Source: Mucor racemosus
Taxonomy: Eukaryota > Mucoromycota > Mucoromycetes > Mucorales > Mucoraceae
Length of the DNA stretch: 64,000 nt
Direction of reading: 5' to 3'
Assembly (NCBI GenBank): GCA_027405735.1
Contig: JAPEHQ010000002.1
Coordinates: forward strand, 2,418,001-2,482,000
The position numbers and the translations under genes were made by a program. Below the pieces are notes generated by a model. It saw only the letters and a list, made by a program, of their open reading frames with translations. It ran no database searches and was not told where the DNA came from. Below, in pieces: positions 12,441 through 24,490 of this stretch (position 1 is the first letter of the stretch; the number at the start of each line of letters is the position of its first letter).

Positions 12441-14185
12441 ATGGTACCTGTCAGTACCAATAATAATAACAATACAAACAATGAATATCTTTTAAGTCTG
12501 CATGCGGTACGTGAAAGTTGTTTTAAAGTACAAGAGGCAGCTGTCAAGAACAAGCTCCAACATTTCGATATTGATACCTCAAAATTACAAGATATGGTTC
12601 AATTTGTTGTATCTTTAATCAAAAGAGATTATGATGATCCATCTCAAATTCCTGCTCATGGTCGCTGGAGACACTTTGATGCTGGTGGTCGTCCTCGTAT
12701 TCAAACTTTAATTAATTCCTGGGCTAGTCTCGGAATTGATGCCACCGAACAGACCAGACGGACCTTGGACCTGTTTGTAGTAGCTGTATTATTGGATATT
12801 GATCCAAATCAATGCTATTCTTTCCGTGAATCTAGTACAAATCGACTTTATAAAAGAAGAGAAGGTGTTGCTATTGCTATTCTTGAAATGTTTATGGCGG
12901 GTACTTTTTCTGCTAATCCTAATCAGCCTCACCGAGTTGACTGTAAGTTATATATATATATATCTTTAATAACAATAAGCTTTTTTTTTTTTTCCTTTTT
13001 ACTTAAATGTTATTGTGTTACCTCCCCATTTTTATATATAGCGGAGGCATTAGTACGTTTGACAATCGATGATTTATTACAAGGATTCAAAACAGATACA
13101 ACTTCATCATTGATTGGATTAGAAGATAGATTTGAATTATTGAAACATTTAGCTCAAGTTATACAACGGCGTCCTGATTATTTTGGAGGTGAAGAAGGCC
13201 ATGTTCCTCGACCTGGAAATATGATGGGTAAAGTGTTAATTGAAAGAGGAGAAGGGGTCAAAACAAGGAGACCTACTTGCAAGGTTTATGTTGCTTGTAT
13301 ATTAAAAACTTTATATTTTTAGACTATATTTTATGCCACCCAACTACAATCAAAACTAAAAAAGGACCCTTGATTCATTTAGAAACCCTTTGGCCCGTTA
13401 TATTAGAAATTGGCGAAATTTGGACAGTTGAAGATTCAACTTTTTGTAAAGGTGGAACCTTTCAATTAGGAGATGTATGGCCATGTGCTGCTCTTGGTAA
13501 TGAATCTCAACTGGTATCATTTCATAAGTTATCTCAATGGATGGTTTATTCCTTAATTGAACCTATGGAGAAATTACTAGGTGCTATGATAGAAGGAACT
13601 GAGCAATTGACGCCCCTACCTGATTATGCAAATGGTAATATTTTGTATATATTTATATAATTCTCCTTATAATCACATCTCCTTAATTTACTAATACTAT
13701 CTCAAAAAAAAAGGTGGTTTGTTGATAGATACCGGGTTCATCACATTAAAGGATCAAGATTATGAGAGAGGCATCGAAAATTACCGTGAAAATGCATTAT
13801 TGCCAGGGCAACCAAAGGTTGAAGTTGCTCCAATGTTTGAAATGTCGGATCCGGTTGTAGTAGAATGGAGAGCGCTTACAACTGCGTATTTGGACCTCGT
13901 TGCGGATCGGGTACGTGCCACGTTTGGAATGAGTAAAAAGTTATTGTCTTTGACTCAATTAATTGAAGGTGGAACTACTAGTGTAAGTTAAAAATATCGA
14001 TTTGGAGAACAGTGGGAGTAATAATGCATTCATTGTTTAGGCTGGGAGGGAATTGGCTGAGATCTCACGCCCAAATACTCAGGAACCACCAATTGTTATT
14101 AAAGTAAGATCTACATTTCATGTTTACTGCAAGTCATAATATATGCTAACTCTACCATAAGTCTGATAGAAGAGTAATTTACTAA
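12441..14185 (+). CDS. URC4: URC4/Urg3-like protein (DUF1688), uracil catabolism
   Basis: Member of the DUF1688 family, which in yeasts (URC4, Urg3) belongs to the URC pathway of uracil catabolism; its biochemical step is not settled. Inferred exons: 12441-12942, 13042-13227, 13323-13634, 13714-13982, 14041-14103 and 14162-14185, giving 451 aa, close to family length. Recognisable stretches include HFDAGGRPR, DLFVVAVLLD, REGVAIAILEMFMAGTF, WPVILEIGEIW and the C-terminal EPPIVIKSDRRVIY. Intron 2 (13228-13322) is open for 31 codons in the upstream frame, but removing it restores the expected GNMMDYILCHPT junction. The gene converges with the zinc-finger gene downstream; the stop codons are about 150 bp apart. 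No URC neighbours are visible, so there is no local uracil-catabolism cluster here. Confidence 0.88.
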
Positions 14186-14334
14186 AATAGTACTTATAAA
14201 CTGCATCGAGTATTTAGGAGTATACTCCTAACAATAATAAAATTCCATCGAGAATTTGCAGTAAAAAAATATGATCAACCAATTTATATATATAAATATA
14301 TTTTATTGTATCGAGTGAATAGTTTTATTTATAA

Positions 14335-17300
14335 TCAAGGCAAATTTTCCTTATTTTCAAATAAACCTCCTTCATGATCAGAAATATCGGATAAATCTTG
14401 TTCATTTTCAGGTGTAGCATCTTCTTTATAACCATCGTCCACGTCACTATCATTTTCTATTTCATCTTCTTTGTAATCATCTCTTATGTCGCTACTATCT
14501 TCTAGCTCATACTCTTCACCTTCATCTTCATCTTCATCTTCTTCATTATTATCATCACCTTCATCTTCTTCTTCTTCTTCATCATCATCATCTTCTTCTT
14601 CTTCTTCTTCTTCTTGGATCAATGAATTGTTATTATCAGCAGCATTAGAGTTATTTCCAGAATAAATACCAACTTGAGACGCTTCACTCCAGCTATCACC
14701 ATCTTCATAATAAGCTTGGCTTCTTTCTTCATCGCCAGTAATAGAATTCTCTGCACTAAAGACTTCTTCATCTTCATACATTTCTCCTTGTTCTTCTTGT
14801 TCTCCATCGCCATATTCAATATTATTTATATCCTCTTCTTCCATATCAGGAGAATCATTTTCTTGCTCTACCTTTATTTCATCTGTATTTGCTTCTTGTT
14901 GATCATCATTTTGAATACCTTCCTCGACAGAATTATCAGCGGGACCATCGAAGAACGGAGCTTCGGGATCCATTTCATGTTTATTCCTCAAATGATTCCA
15001 GTATTTTTCCTTGTCAGGATAGATCAATTTACATACTTTACAATAGAAATTAGGATCCTTGACTTCTGGCAAAATTCTCTTATCTTTTGTACGTCGAAGG
15101 CTATTCATTTTGTGAACACCAACCAAATGAAACCGAAATTTGGGTTGATCCGCAAACGTAATATTGCAAGATTTACAATAATTGTTTGGATCATTAATAT
15201 CTGGAGCAACTTTTCGATTAGGTCTGCTTACAATAGGCTTCAGTTTCATCTTGTGGAATGTTACAAGATGCTTGCGATAATCTCTACGAGTTTCCTTGGT
15301 AATAAGACATGATTTGCAGTAGAAATTAGGATCATCAACATCAGGCTCAATATCTGGATTAGTGTATTTACGACGGGTGATGGGCTTGAGGATAATATTG
15401 TGTACATAACGAACATGGTGGCGATACTTTCCTCGATTTTTGAGCGTTACATCACATTTGGCGCAATGAAAATTGGGATCATTGATATTGATAACAGCAT
15501 CTGGAAATGGCCATTGTTTATAAATAGGATCCAACACCATATGATGGACACGGCGCAAATGATTACGATACTTGATTTTACTAGGCTTGTGTAGCATACA
15601 AGAAGCACAGTAGAAATTGGGATCGTCAATGTCAATAACGGCATTAGGGTCTCTACTTTCATCTCCTTTCAAAGGCTTCAAGACCATTTTATGAGCAGCT
15701 CGTAAATGTTTACGGTAAAGTCTTCTGTCAGGTTTGTAAATCTTGCATGAACGACAATAAAAGTTTGGATCATGAATGTCAGGGATAATATTTAGGTCTT
15801 TGTCAAACTTGCGAGCTTCTGAGGGAAACACCATCTTGTGTGTATCTCGAAGATGAGTACGGAATACTCCTCGATTTTCTTTTGTCTTGTCGCAGATACA
15901 ACAATAAAAGTTGGGATCTTCAGGGTCAGGCAACTTTTCAAGAGTTTCCAAAGGAACTGGAGGTTTTGGACACTGTGGTATTAGTACCATATTATGAACA
16001 GTGCGTAAATGTTGTCGATAGACAGCGCTAGAATCTTTTGTAATATCACAAGTACGACAATGCCAATTGGGATCGTCGATATCAGGCTCAAGATCTGGTC
16101 GTGCATTAGGACCTTTTCGAGGATTATTTAATACCATAAAATGTGCAACTGAACAATGCGAACGATATGTAGTTTTGTCTTTTTTAGTAATTTTGCAGAC
16201 CTTGCAATAGTAATTGGGATCATCTGGATCTGGTAACTCTTTTGAGACAATCTTTGGTTTTCCTTTGATAGGATTAAATTTCATCTTGTGTACAGTACGA
16301 CAATGATTTCTATATTTTGCTAACGTATCCTTTCTAATCAAACATGAGCGACACCATAAATTGGGATCATAGAGATCCGGTAGAAGATCAGGATTTTTAT
16401 GATAAACCGTTTTAACTATTGTGGGAGGTAAATCTTTCTTATGAGAATGTCTCAGATGAATTCGATATCTTGATCTAGAAATATGAGTGGTATCACAAGC
16501 ACGACAATAGTTGTTGGGGTCTTCAATATCTGGTTCAAGGCTAGGGTTTGCATTGGGGCCTCTGATGAGCGATGGTAATTTCATTAGATGTTTGTCACGA
16601 AGGTGATTACGAAATTCTTTACGAGATGCTTTGGTTAAATCACATGTACGACAGTAAAAGTTTGGATCATCAATATCTGGCATGTTATTAGGGTCCTCAG
16701 GAACTCTGAATCTCATGTTTGTAAGCTTCATACGATGGTAGTGTTTCAAATGACCACGGTAGGTTGATCTAGATGGTTTTGTTATATTGCAAGCAGCACA
16801 ATAAAAGTTGGGATCAAATTCATCAGGAACAATATCAGGTACATATTTATCAGCACCAAATAAAGGCACTAACACTAAACCATGACAACCTTTTAAATGA
16901 GCTCTGTATCTTGCTCTGGTAGGATACTGTGTTTCACATGAACGACAAGACCAGTTGGGATCATCAATATCAGGCTCCAGATCAGGATGTTTGATAGATG
17001 TAGCAGGTGGAATTTTTGTCAATTTCATTTTATGATATTGCCTTAGATGATTTCTGTATTTCGTATTATCTCCATAGGTTCTATTACATTTACGACAATA
17101 AAAATTGGGGTCATTTTCTTCTGGTTCAAGGGCTATAATATACATTAGCATAGTGCTGTAGATTAGAAAATATTACAATTACATACTTGGATCAATAGCG
17201 CCGGCATTTTTTACTGTTACAGAACTGGCCTCGACACTGCATTCCGCCAATTCCTCAACAAAACTCACTTTTGTTTGTTCTTTTCCTTCTTCTATTTTAA

Positions 17301-17844
17301 GATTTGGCACCTCTGACATGCTGACATCAGTAGTAGTTTCTTCAATATCCTCAAGATCAATGATTTCAGGTAAAGCTACAGCCAAAGTCTGAACTTGCTC
17401 TGCTGTTACACTTGATGGTGAGCTACTATTATTCTCTATAATTTCAACATCTTGTTTATCTGACAGGGACATTTCTGCCATTTGAATGTCAGGCATTACT
17501 ATCACCGGAGTCGCTTCATTTATGGTTGGATTTGCAATTGTTGAAGGTTCTGATTCACCATCCAAAGGCAAATCGAATGTAACTCTTAATTTACGCTTTC
17601 CATTGCTTGTGGCTGCATCTTCTTCTTCTTGATCTCTAGCACGCTTTTTGGAAGTAGATTCAATATTACTTTCGCATTCTGACACTTGTTGGTCAGGGAG
17701 AGGATTAGCAACAGATGTAGTTGCAGTGGCAGAAGTATCGTGTGAGCAAGTAGGCTGATTTATTTTAGTTGATAAAAAGAAGCCATCAAGTGAAGTTTGC
17801 CATTCCTTTTTCACAGTTACAGGTTTCCTGTGTTTAGATTTCAT
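14335..17844 (-). CDS. 15-finger C2H2-like zinc protein with PIP-box-like N-terminus and acidic tail
   Basis: Not assignable to a named gene. Exons 17844-17187 and 17132-14335 give 1151 aa. Residues 16-23 read QTSLDGFF, a match to the PCNA-interacting pattern Q-x-x-[ILM]-x-x-[FY]-[FY], preceded by a basic stretch. The next 200 residues are Ser/Thr/Glu-rich and include a basic KKRAR element that could be a nuclear signal. From about 230 to 945 there are 15 fingers of form C-x2-C-x12-H-x4-H, each ending in H-x-M-x-L or similar and each introduced by an acidic linker containing D-P-N-[FWY]-[YWH]-C, with a period of 44-50 residues. The spacing and linker differ from classical TGEKP arrays. The last 200 residues are almost continuous Glu/Asp. 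A nuclear, chromatin- or replication-linked role is my inference only. Confidence 0.85.
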
Positions 17845-19620
17845 TTTGAATTGTCAATATGAAAAAGAAATTGACCATATCATACAGCACATGATACCTT
17901 TAAATTTAAAAAACTTGCTTTTTCGACAACAAATACAATAAGCCACTGATTAACGATGAAACGCATGATATTAGATCAACTCCTTAATAGTTTTGGCTTA
18001 ATAACACTGAGCGTTAAGCCAAAATTTATGAAATTTAAGATTTTCTGACACACATTTTTTTTATTTTGAAGTATTGTTTTGGTACCACTTCAATCAGTTT
18101 GGGCGTTATATAGCAACCATATGATTCTAACCACTTTGTAATACTATAAAGTATTTTTTAAACTGACATTTTCCACGATTTTCATACATATCTCGAATTG
18201 CAAATAATGAAACATTCATTTTTTCAAATAATATTTTTGGGAGAAAATTAGTTTTAAAGGGTTTTTTTATACTTGTTTGGACAGTTAAACCTATGAAAAT
18301 TAAATTATTGTGTTTTTGAAGTTTCAATCTATCGCACCATATTTTTTATTTCATCTTTCTCGAGTTTCAATCGTACTTTTGGTCGTTTTGAAATCTCCAG
18401 GTCTGTGAAAGAAAAAGTTGAAATTCAAATTTGTAGCTTATTTAAAAATCAAATAGCAAAATGGCTATTCAATAAATGGTGAATTCAAACAATATGTAAA
18501 ATGTAAATTGGTATAAGTTTGCATGGACAGTTTTTTACATGTAAAAAAGACCTGAAAATGTATCTATAATGTGGTTTGGAATCAATGCAGATTTAGCTGC
18601 TGCCAAATGTATAGACAGCAGATTTAAATATAGGGACAGTTTTAACATATATTTATCAATATTTACCGGTAGCAATATGCAAAATATAAGAGGGATTTTA
18701 GAGTAAAAGAAAATTTTCATTGAAATTTATGGATGATTGTAGGTAATGACGAAAGCTACATGATCTGTTATTGGCGGAAAGCTTCTTTTTTAGCGTTTCC
18801 CTCTACTCTACAAGTGTGAGATCGTTCAGAGTGCAGATGTTGTTCGTGTTTGATTGGCTTGCCCTTGAAAGGGCAAAAGTTACACAGGTTGATTCGTTAT
18901 TGATGAATGTATAATTTGCTGTGGGAATTACTTATCTATTAAGCTGCAATTTCTTGGATACAGCCATGCTTCAGCTTGGTATATTAAATCAGAGTCAAAT
19001 TGATTATTTTAACTACAGAGCGTTGTATATTTATGAATAATATAGAAGCCTTCTCTTTACATGATAAGGTAATCACGAATATGAGGGACAATGAAAGCCC
19101 TGAAGAAAGTGATAGATCGGTAGATCAAAAACCGATTCATGTTACATTTGATTGGACGATGCAATGTCGCAAATTGCGTCCGAGCCAATCCCAGCCTTGC
19201 AATAGATATTGAATGAGATGCTTCTTCCAATGCTTTTCAAATACTCTGTTTGAAAGTGCCTGAATATGAGATGATTATCCAGTTATACATGTATGAATTG
19301 CAATGCATCAGTAAAAAGCCGACATTTTCCTATCAAATTACAATATTTTTTTATGATTTTATACTGGAATTCTATCAAAATGTTCGATTCCAATGCTATG
19401 GTAGTAGCATGAATTTAGTTTTGCAAGTACAGTCCTTTTAAGATTAAGATGAAGATGATCAAATACAGATTGGCGGTCACATCGTCCTTGAAGGCAAAGG
19501 ACCTGTACCACACCGAAATGGTATATATGGATGCTACATCCCTTTATATTCCCTTTTGTTTTTACTGTTTTAACTTCTTAAACTATTTTTTGGTACTCGT
19601 AAACTTTTTCGATATATATA
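17845..19620. other. Intergenic upstream of MTHFR, with a short coding-like stretch
   Basis: This separates two divergent genes. No complete gene is visible. At about 19450-19545 one forward frame reads as an ordinary-looking peptide containing IGGHIVLEGKGPVPHRNG and is less AT-rich than its surroundings. It lacks a start and recognisable splice sites and could be a gene relic. The open frame at 19000-19212 is not recognised. Confidence 0.4.
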
Positions 19621-21602
19621 ATGAAGGTCATTGACAAGATTCACAAGGCTGAGCAAGAAGGTCGTCCTTTTTGGTCATTTGAATATTTCCCACCAAAGAC
19701 ATCCCAGGTATGGACATTTGCAATCTTGACATTGACATTGTCTAATTATATTTGAATAGGGTGTCCAAAATTTGTATGATCGTATGGAGAGAATGCAACG
19801 TTATGGACCTGAATTCATTGATGTAACTTGGGGAGCTGGTGGTACTTCTGCTGATTTGACCACTGAAATTGTTGCAACTGCACAATCTGTTTATGGTTTA
19901 GAGACCATGATGCATTTAACTTGTACCAATATGCCAGTTAAGCAAATTGATGATGCTTTAGAGGTAAAAAACTAAGACACACAACATTGCGCAAGTTTAA
20001 AATATCTAATCAACGTTTATCATAGGCTGCAAAGAATTGTGGATGTCAAAATATTCTCGCATTGCGTGGTGATCCACCCAAGGGACAAGCCAATTGGGAA
20101 TCTTGTAAAGAAGGTTTTGAACATGCTGATGATCTTGTTCGTTACATTCGTGAAAAGTACGATGATTACTTTTGTATTGCAGTTGCTGGTAAAGCTTTGA
20201 TTGATCTATGTTTAAATTTATTTAGCGGCATATATTGATATTTCATTCTCAAATAGGTCATCCCGAAGGTCATATTGATAACCCCGACAAAGAAGATGAT
20301 CTGTTGCAATTGAAAAAGAAGGTCGATGCTGGCGCTGATCTTGTTGTAACACAACTTTTCTTTGATATCGACTCTTTCTTGACTTTTTACAAAAAGGCTC
20401 GTGCTATTGGTATCACTGTTCCTATTTTGCCTGGTGTTTTCCCTATTCAAAATTATACTGGTCTTAAGCGCGTTATTTCTTTCAATAACAACTTTGTCCC
20501 TCAAAAGATTTGGGATGATCTTGAACCTATCAAGGATGATGATACTGCTGTCAAGAAGTATGGTATTAATTTGACTGTCGAATTTATCCAGAAATTCCGT
20601 GAAGTTGGAATCAATGGTTTCCACATTTATACCTTCAATTTGGAACGTTCTTCTCGTCTTGTTTTGGAGCGTTTAAATTTGATGGCTCCTGTTGAAAGCG
20701 TTAAGCCTTTACCTTGGAACCCTTCTCTTACTAGCAAGCGTGCCAAGGAAAATGTTCGTCCTATTTTCTGGAAAAATCGTGCAAAGAGTTACATTCAACG
20801 TACTGAAACTTGGGATGAGTTCCCTAACGGTCGTTGGGGTGATTCTCGTTCTCCCGCTTTTGGTGAACTTGATGGCTGGGGAATTAACCTTAAATATCCT
20901 GTTGAAAAATGTATTGAAATGTGGGGAAATCCTACCACCGTTGACGACATTGCTCAAACTTTTGCTCGTTATTGTAAGGGACAAATTGCCGGTATTCCTT
21001 GGAGTGCACAACAACTTGATGCTGAAACCGATATCATTCGTCAACGTTTAGCTGCTATCAACTTGTTGGGTTATCTTTCTATCAATTCTCAACCTGCTGT
21101 CAATGGTGTCAAGAGTTCTCATAGTGTCTATGGTTGGGGCCCCAAGAATGGTTACGTTTTCCAAAAGGCTTACCTTGAATTCTTTGTTTCTCCCGAGAAA
21201 TTGGATGAATTGATTGAAAAGGTTGCCAAGAACCCTCAAGTTACTTATTATGCTGTCAATAAGCAAGGTGATCTTCGTACTAATACTCAAAGTGATGATC
21301 CCAATGCTGTTACTTGGGGTGTCTTCCCTGGTAAGGAAATTGTTCAACCTACAATTGTTGAAGCTGTTGCTTTTATGGCTTGGAAAGATGAAGCTTTTGA
21401 GCTTTGGAACAGATGGGCCCGTATCTACGAACGTGAAAGTGAATCTGCTGAGTTGATCTTGGATATTACCAAGAATTGGTACTTGATTAACATTGTTCAC
21501 AACGATTTCCAAGATGAAAATGGTATCTGGAGGCTCTTTGATTTGGAAATTGATGGTGAAATTTCTCGTAAATTATTACAATCTAATACTGTTGCTCGCT
21601 AA
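19621..21602 (+). CDS. MET13: Methylenetetrahydrofolate reductase
   Basis: Reduces 5,10-methylene-THF to 5-methyl-THF, the methyl donor for methionine synthesis, using FAD and NAD(P)H. Inferred exons: 19621-19707, 19760-19963, 20026-20188 and 20257-21602, giving 599 aa, the usual eukaryotic length. The N-terminal TIM-barrel half shows [47 protein letters not shown], the flavin/folate-side VVTQLFFD and [10 protein letters not shown]. The C-terminal half is the eukaryotic regulatory domain that binds S-adenosylmethionine ([46 protein letters not shown]). Yeast has two paralogues, MET12 and MET13. I chose MET13 by the look of the N-terminal motifs, so the paralogue assignment is less certain than the enzyme. 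Coding is richer in C at third positions than most genes here, consistent with good expression. Confidence 0.96.
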
Positions 21603-22341
21603 TTTCTTTTTTTTTTCTCATTATTTTCTTACTATTTTTGTAATTGTATTCAACATGCCTTTTATATATACATCTATTTCCATTATAATAACCGTATTTT
21701 ATTTCATCTAAAACTTCCTGTTCTTTTTTTTTTTCCTTCTTTTTGTGATATAGTATTCAACTACCTTTGATGGTCAATATTCCCCAACTTCCCTTTTTTA
21801 TGTAAAAAAAAATTTAATCTCATAATAAATTTTTTGTTTAAATATTTATAAAATTAGGTGTATGCAAACTTTGCTGCTTGTTTGCTGTAATTATATGGTG
21901 TATTTTGTTTTAGCATCCTCATGAACGAAAAATCTCGCAAAAATTAACCCTGAGCGGAGTTAACATGTCAATGATTTCCAAATTTGTAAATAAATATTGA
22001 ACTGCCGCCTGATTTCGTATCGAAAACTATTATTCGAGGCAAGATAAAATACTTCAAAGTCTGGATTGTGATAAACATAGGGTCAAAAATAAAAATCCGC
22101 TGTAATTTATATTTATATATTAGTTTATTGAAAATACGTATATACTGTATGTTTTATTTTATGGTTAATTCTGTAAGTTCCAATATATAGTATATACGGC
22201 ACCAGCACCGAATGCGTGTAACAAACGTTTTATTTTATGGTTAGTTTTGTAAGCTCCGATATACGATAAACTGATAAATATATAACGGCTTCGCAATCAA
22301 CCTTCAATTTTGTCTACCTTTATTTTTATAACATTTTCAAA
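21603..22341. other. Intergenic between MTHFR and P450 copy A
   Basis: Holds the T-rich 3' flank of MTHFR and the promoter of P450 A. The promoter part carries two copies of a roughly 40-bp element (listed separately) followed by a TATA-like AAATATATAA near 22276. Confidence 0.6.
22151..22266 (+). promoter_or_regulatory. Tandem 40-bp element upstream of P450 A
   Basis: Two imperfect copies begin at 22151 and 22227, 76 bp apart. Each has the core TTTTATTTTATGGTTA followed by GTAAG-Y-TCC and ATATA. The same element, also in two copies, lies upstream of P450 B at 55171-55214 and 55256-55297 on the other strand. Part of one copy is seen upstream of P450 C at the window edge. Conservation upstream of paralogues suggests a shared regulatory site, but shared ancestry alone could explain it. 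Confidence 0.55.
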
Positions 22342-24490
22342 ATGTCATATCTCATTGAAAATAATACATTCATACAAGGATCTTTACAAAAAGCAATTGA
22401 AATCTATCGACAAGATGTCGTACCTCGGCTCACAAAGAAGAATAAAACCATTGCGATAAGTACTGCTGTTGCTATTTCTTTGATCTACATTATAAAAGAT
22501 AGATATCTCAAGCCTCCAAAGAATATTCGCCATATTCCCTATCAAGGGTATTTTGATGTGATCAAGAGTGTGATAACTAAGGAATCTTACTGGGATCGTG
22601 CTCATAGAATATCTCTTCCTACCATTGATTCAGAAACTAACAATGGTTTATTTGTGGTATATATATATATATATTTAGTATCAAACACAAGGCTACAAAA
22701 TAAATAACAACACTATACTATAGAGACCTGGTAGATTTGGATGGGAAATCCATATTGCCAATCCCGAAGCTGCCAAGAAAATATTTTTAAAACAAGGTAT
22801 TTAAAGCTATAAATGTATTTGATATGTACTTTTTTTTAACACTCATTTATTGTAAACAAGATCTGTTTCCAAAAGCCAACGTATTGCAAGGAAAAGAAGA
22901 TGCACTTAATTCTAAATTTATAGGTGGTCCTAATCTCGTCCTCTTGAATGGAGCTCATTGGAAATCCCAAAGAATGGTTGCAAATCCTGCTTTTCATAGA
23001 GCACAACCTATTCAGTTGTTTGGCAAATTAACCCAAGATTTGTTTGCAAAGATGGATACTATGGCTGAAACAGTTGATGTACCAGACTTGATGGAACGAT
23101 GGACCCTTGAAGCCATTGGAAAAGCTGGTTTTGGTAAGTCTTTACATTAAATGAATGCAAATTTTACCTGATTATTTAATTCAATTGTATTTAGGATTTG
23201 ACTTTAATGCTATCAAAGATGATGATAGTGCCTGGGTTCATACTTACTACACCATTAGTGCTGGTTTACAAGACCCCTTTTTCTTTTTTTTTCCTATTTT
23301 TGATCAAGCTTTACTGTGGTTGTTTCCCAAGAGAATTGCAGTCCACAAAGAAATGGAACGTTTTAATGGCATGCTCTCGCAAGTGATCAAAAACAAGAGA
23401 GAGCATATTGCCTCTGGTATTCAGAATGATAACTTGCAAGAAAACGAAAAAGATGTGTTGACATTGTTGATTGAAAGCGAGCAACGAGGAGAAGGAGTAC
23501 TGTCAGATGAAGAATTGAAAGTAAGTAATCACTTGGATACGATTAATACCCTAATTACTAACTAGCTTTAAATAGAGCAATTTGAATGTTCTGTTTTTAG
23601 CAGGACATGATGTAAGTCCATGTACTGTATGTGTTTATGTAGTAAGCTCAACTAATCAAACACTTGATAGACTACAAGGAATGCATTGTCATTTGCCTTG
23701 TTTTATTTAGCTAAACATCCTGTAAGTTGATATTTCGCATGTAAAAATTTACAACTAAATGAAATTGTCACAGGAAATTCAACAACGAGCAAGAGAAGAA
23801 GTTCTTTCCATCTTTGGCGATGCACCAGAAGATATTATTCCTTCATTTGATCAATTGAAACAATTGGATTATATCAATCAAATCATTAAAGAGGTAATAA
23901 AACCATATATGCAGTAATACTACCTAATTTAATAAACTAAATATACCAAAAATAGACCCTCAGAATCAATGGACCTGTTGTACAAGTGGTTCCTCGTGTC
24001 GTACAAGAAGATACGGTTCTTGCTGATACTTTCATTCCTAAAGGCGCATTTGTTACAGTTAATATTTTCAATATTCAACATAGCAAAAAGGTCTGGAAAG
24101 ATGGAGATGAATTTAATCCTGATAGATTTGCACCTAAAGGTGAAAGTAGTCAACTAGTTGGCCAAGGAATGACTTGGGTGCCTTTTGGTAATGGTGCAAG
24201 GTCTGTATTTAATGTTTACGTCTATAAATCATTATTTAATTCAATCTTCTATAGACAATGCATTGGAATGAACTTTAGTTTAAATGAGCAAAGAGTTCTT
24301 TTATCTATGATGTGTAAGTTTAAAACTATGCGTAAATTCAACATAGACTAACTTGCCTTTTTATTATATAGTAAGAAAATTCACTTGGAAATTGCCTGAA
24401 GATTCCATCCACAAGAATGAATTGAAAACTGGTGGTATCGGTGTAGTTGGACCCATTGGTTTGGAAATTCAATTTAAAAAGAGATATTAA
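22342..24490 (+). CDS. Cytochrome P450, CYP509-like (copy A)
   Basis: Microsomal-type P450 monooxygenase with unknown substrate. Inferred exons: 22342-22656, 22724-22796, 22861-23133, 23195-23520, 23576-23611, 23671-23721, 23774-23893, 23956-24200, 24255-24313 and 24372-24490, giving 538 aa. An N-terminal membrane anchor lies at about 34-52. The I-helix motif is AGHDTT (338-343), ExxR is ETLR (398-401), the PERF-equivalent is PDRF (453-456), and the heme loop FGNGARQCIG (475-484) has Cys482 as axial ligand. All catalytic hallmarks are intact, so this is the best functional candidate of the three paralogues in the window. The CYP509 assignment rests on overall resemblance to mucoralean P450s, not on a search. 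A copy of the dispersed repeat begins about 210 bp downstream. Confidence 0.93.

Noticed and set aside
14674..15312. 212-codon forward open frame opposite the zinc-finger gene
   Set aside because: Antisense shadow of the Glu/Asp-rich tail and fingers of the real minus-strand gene.
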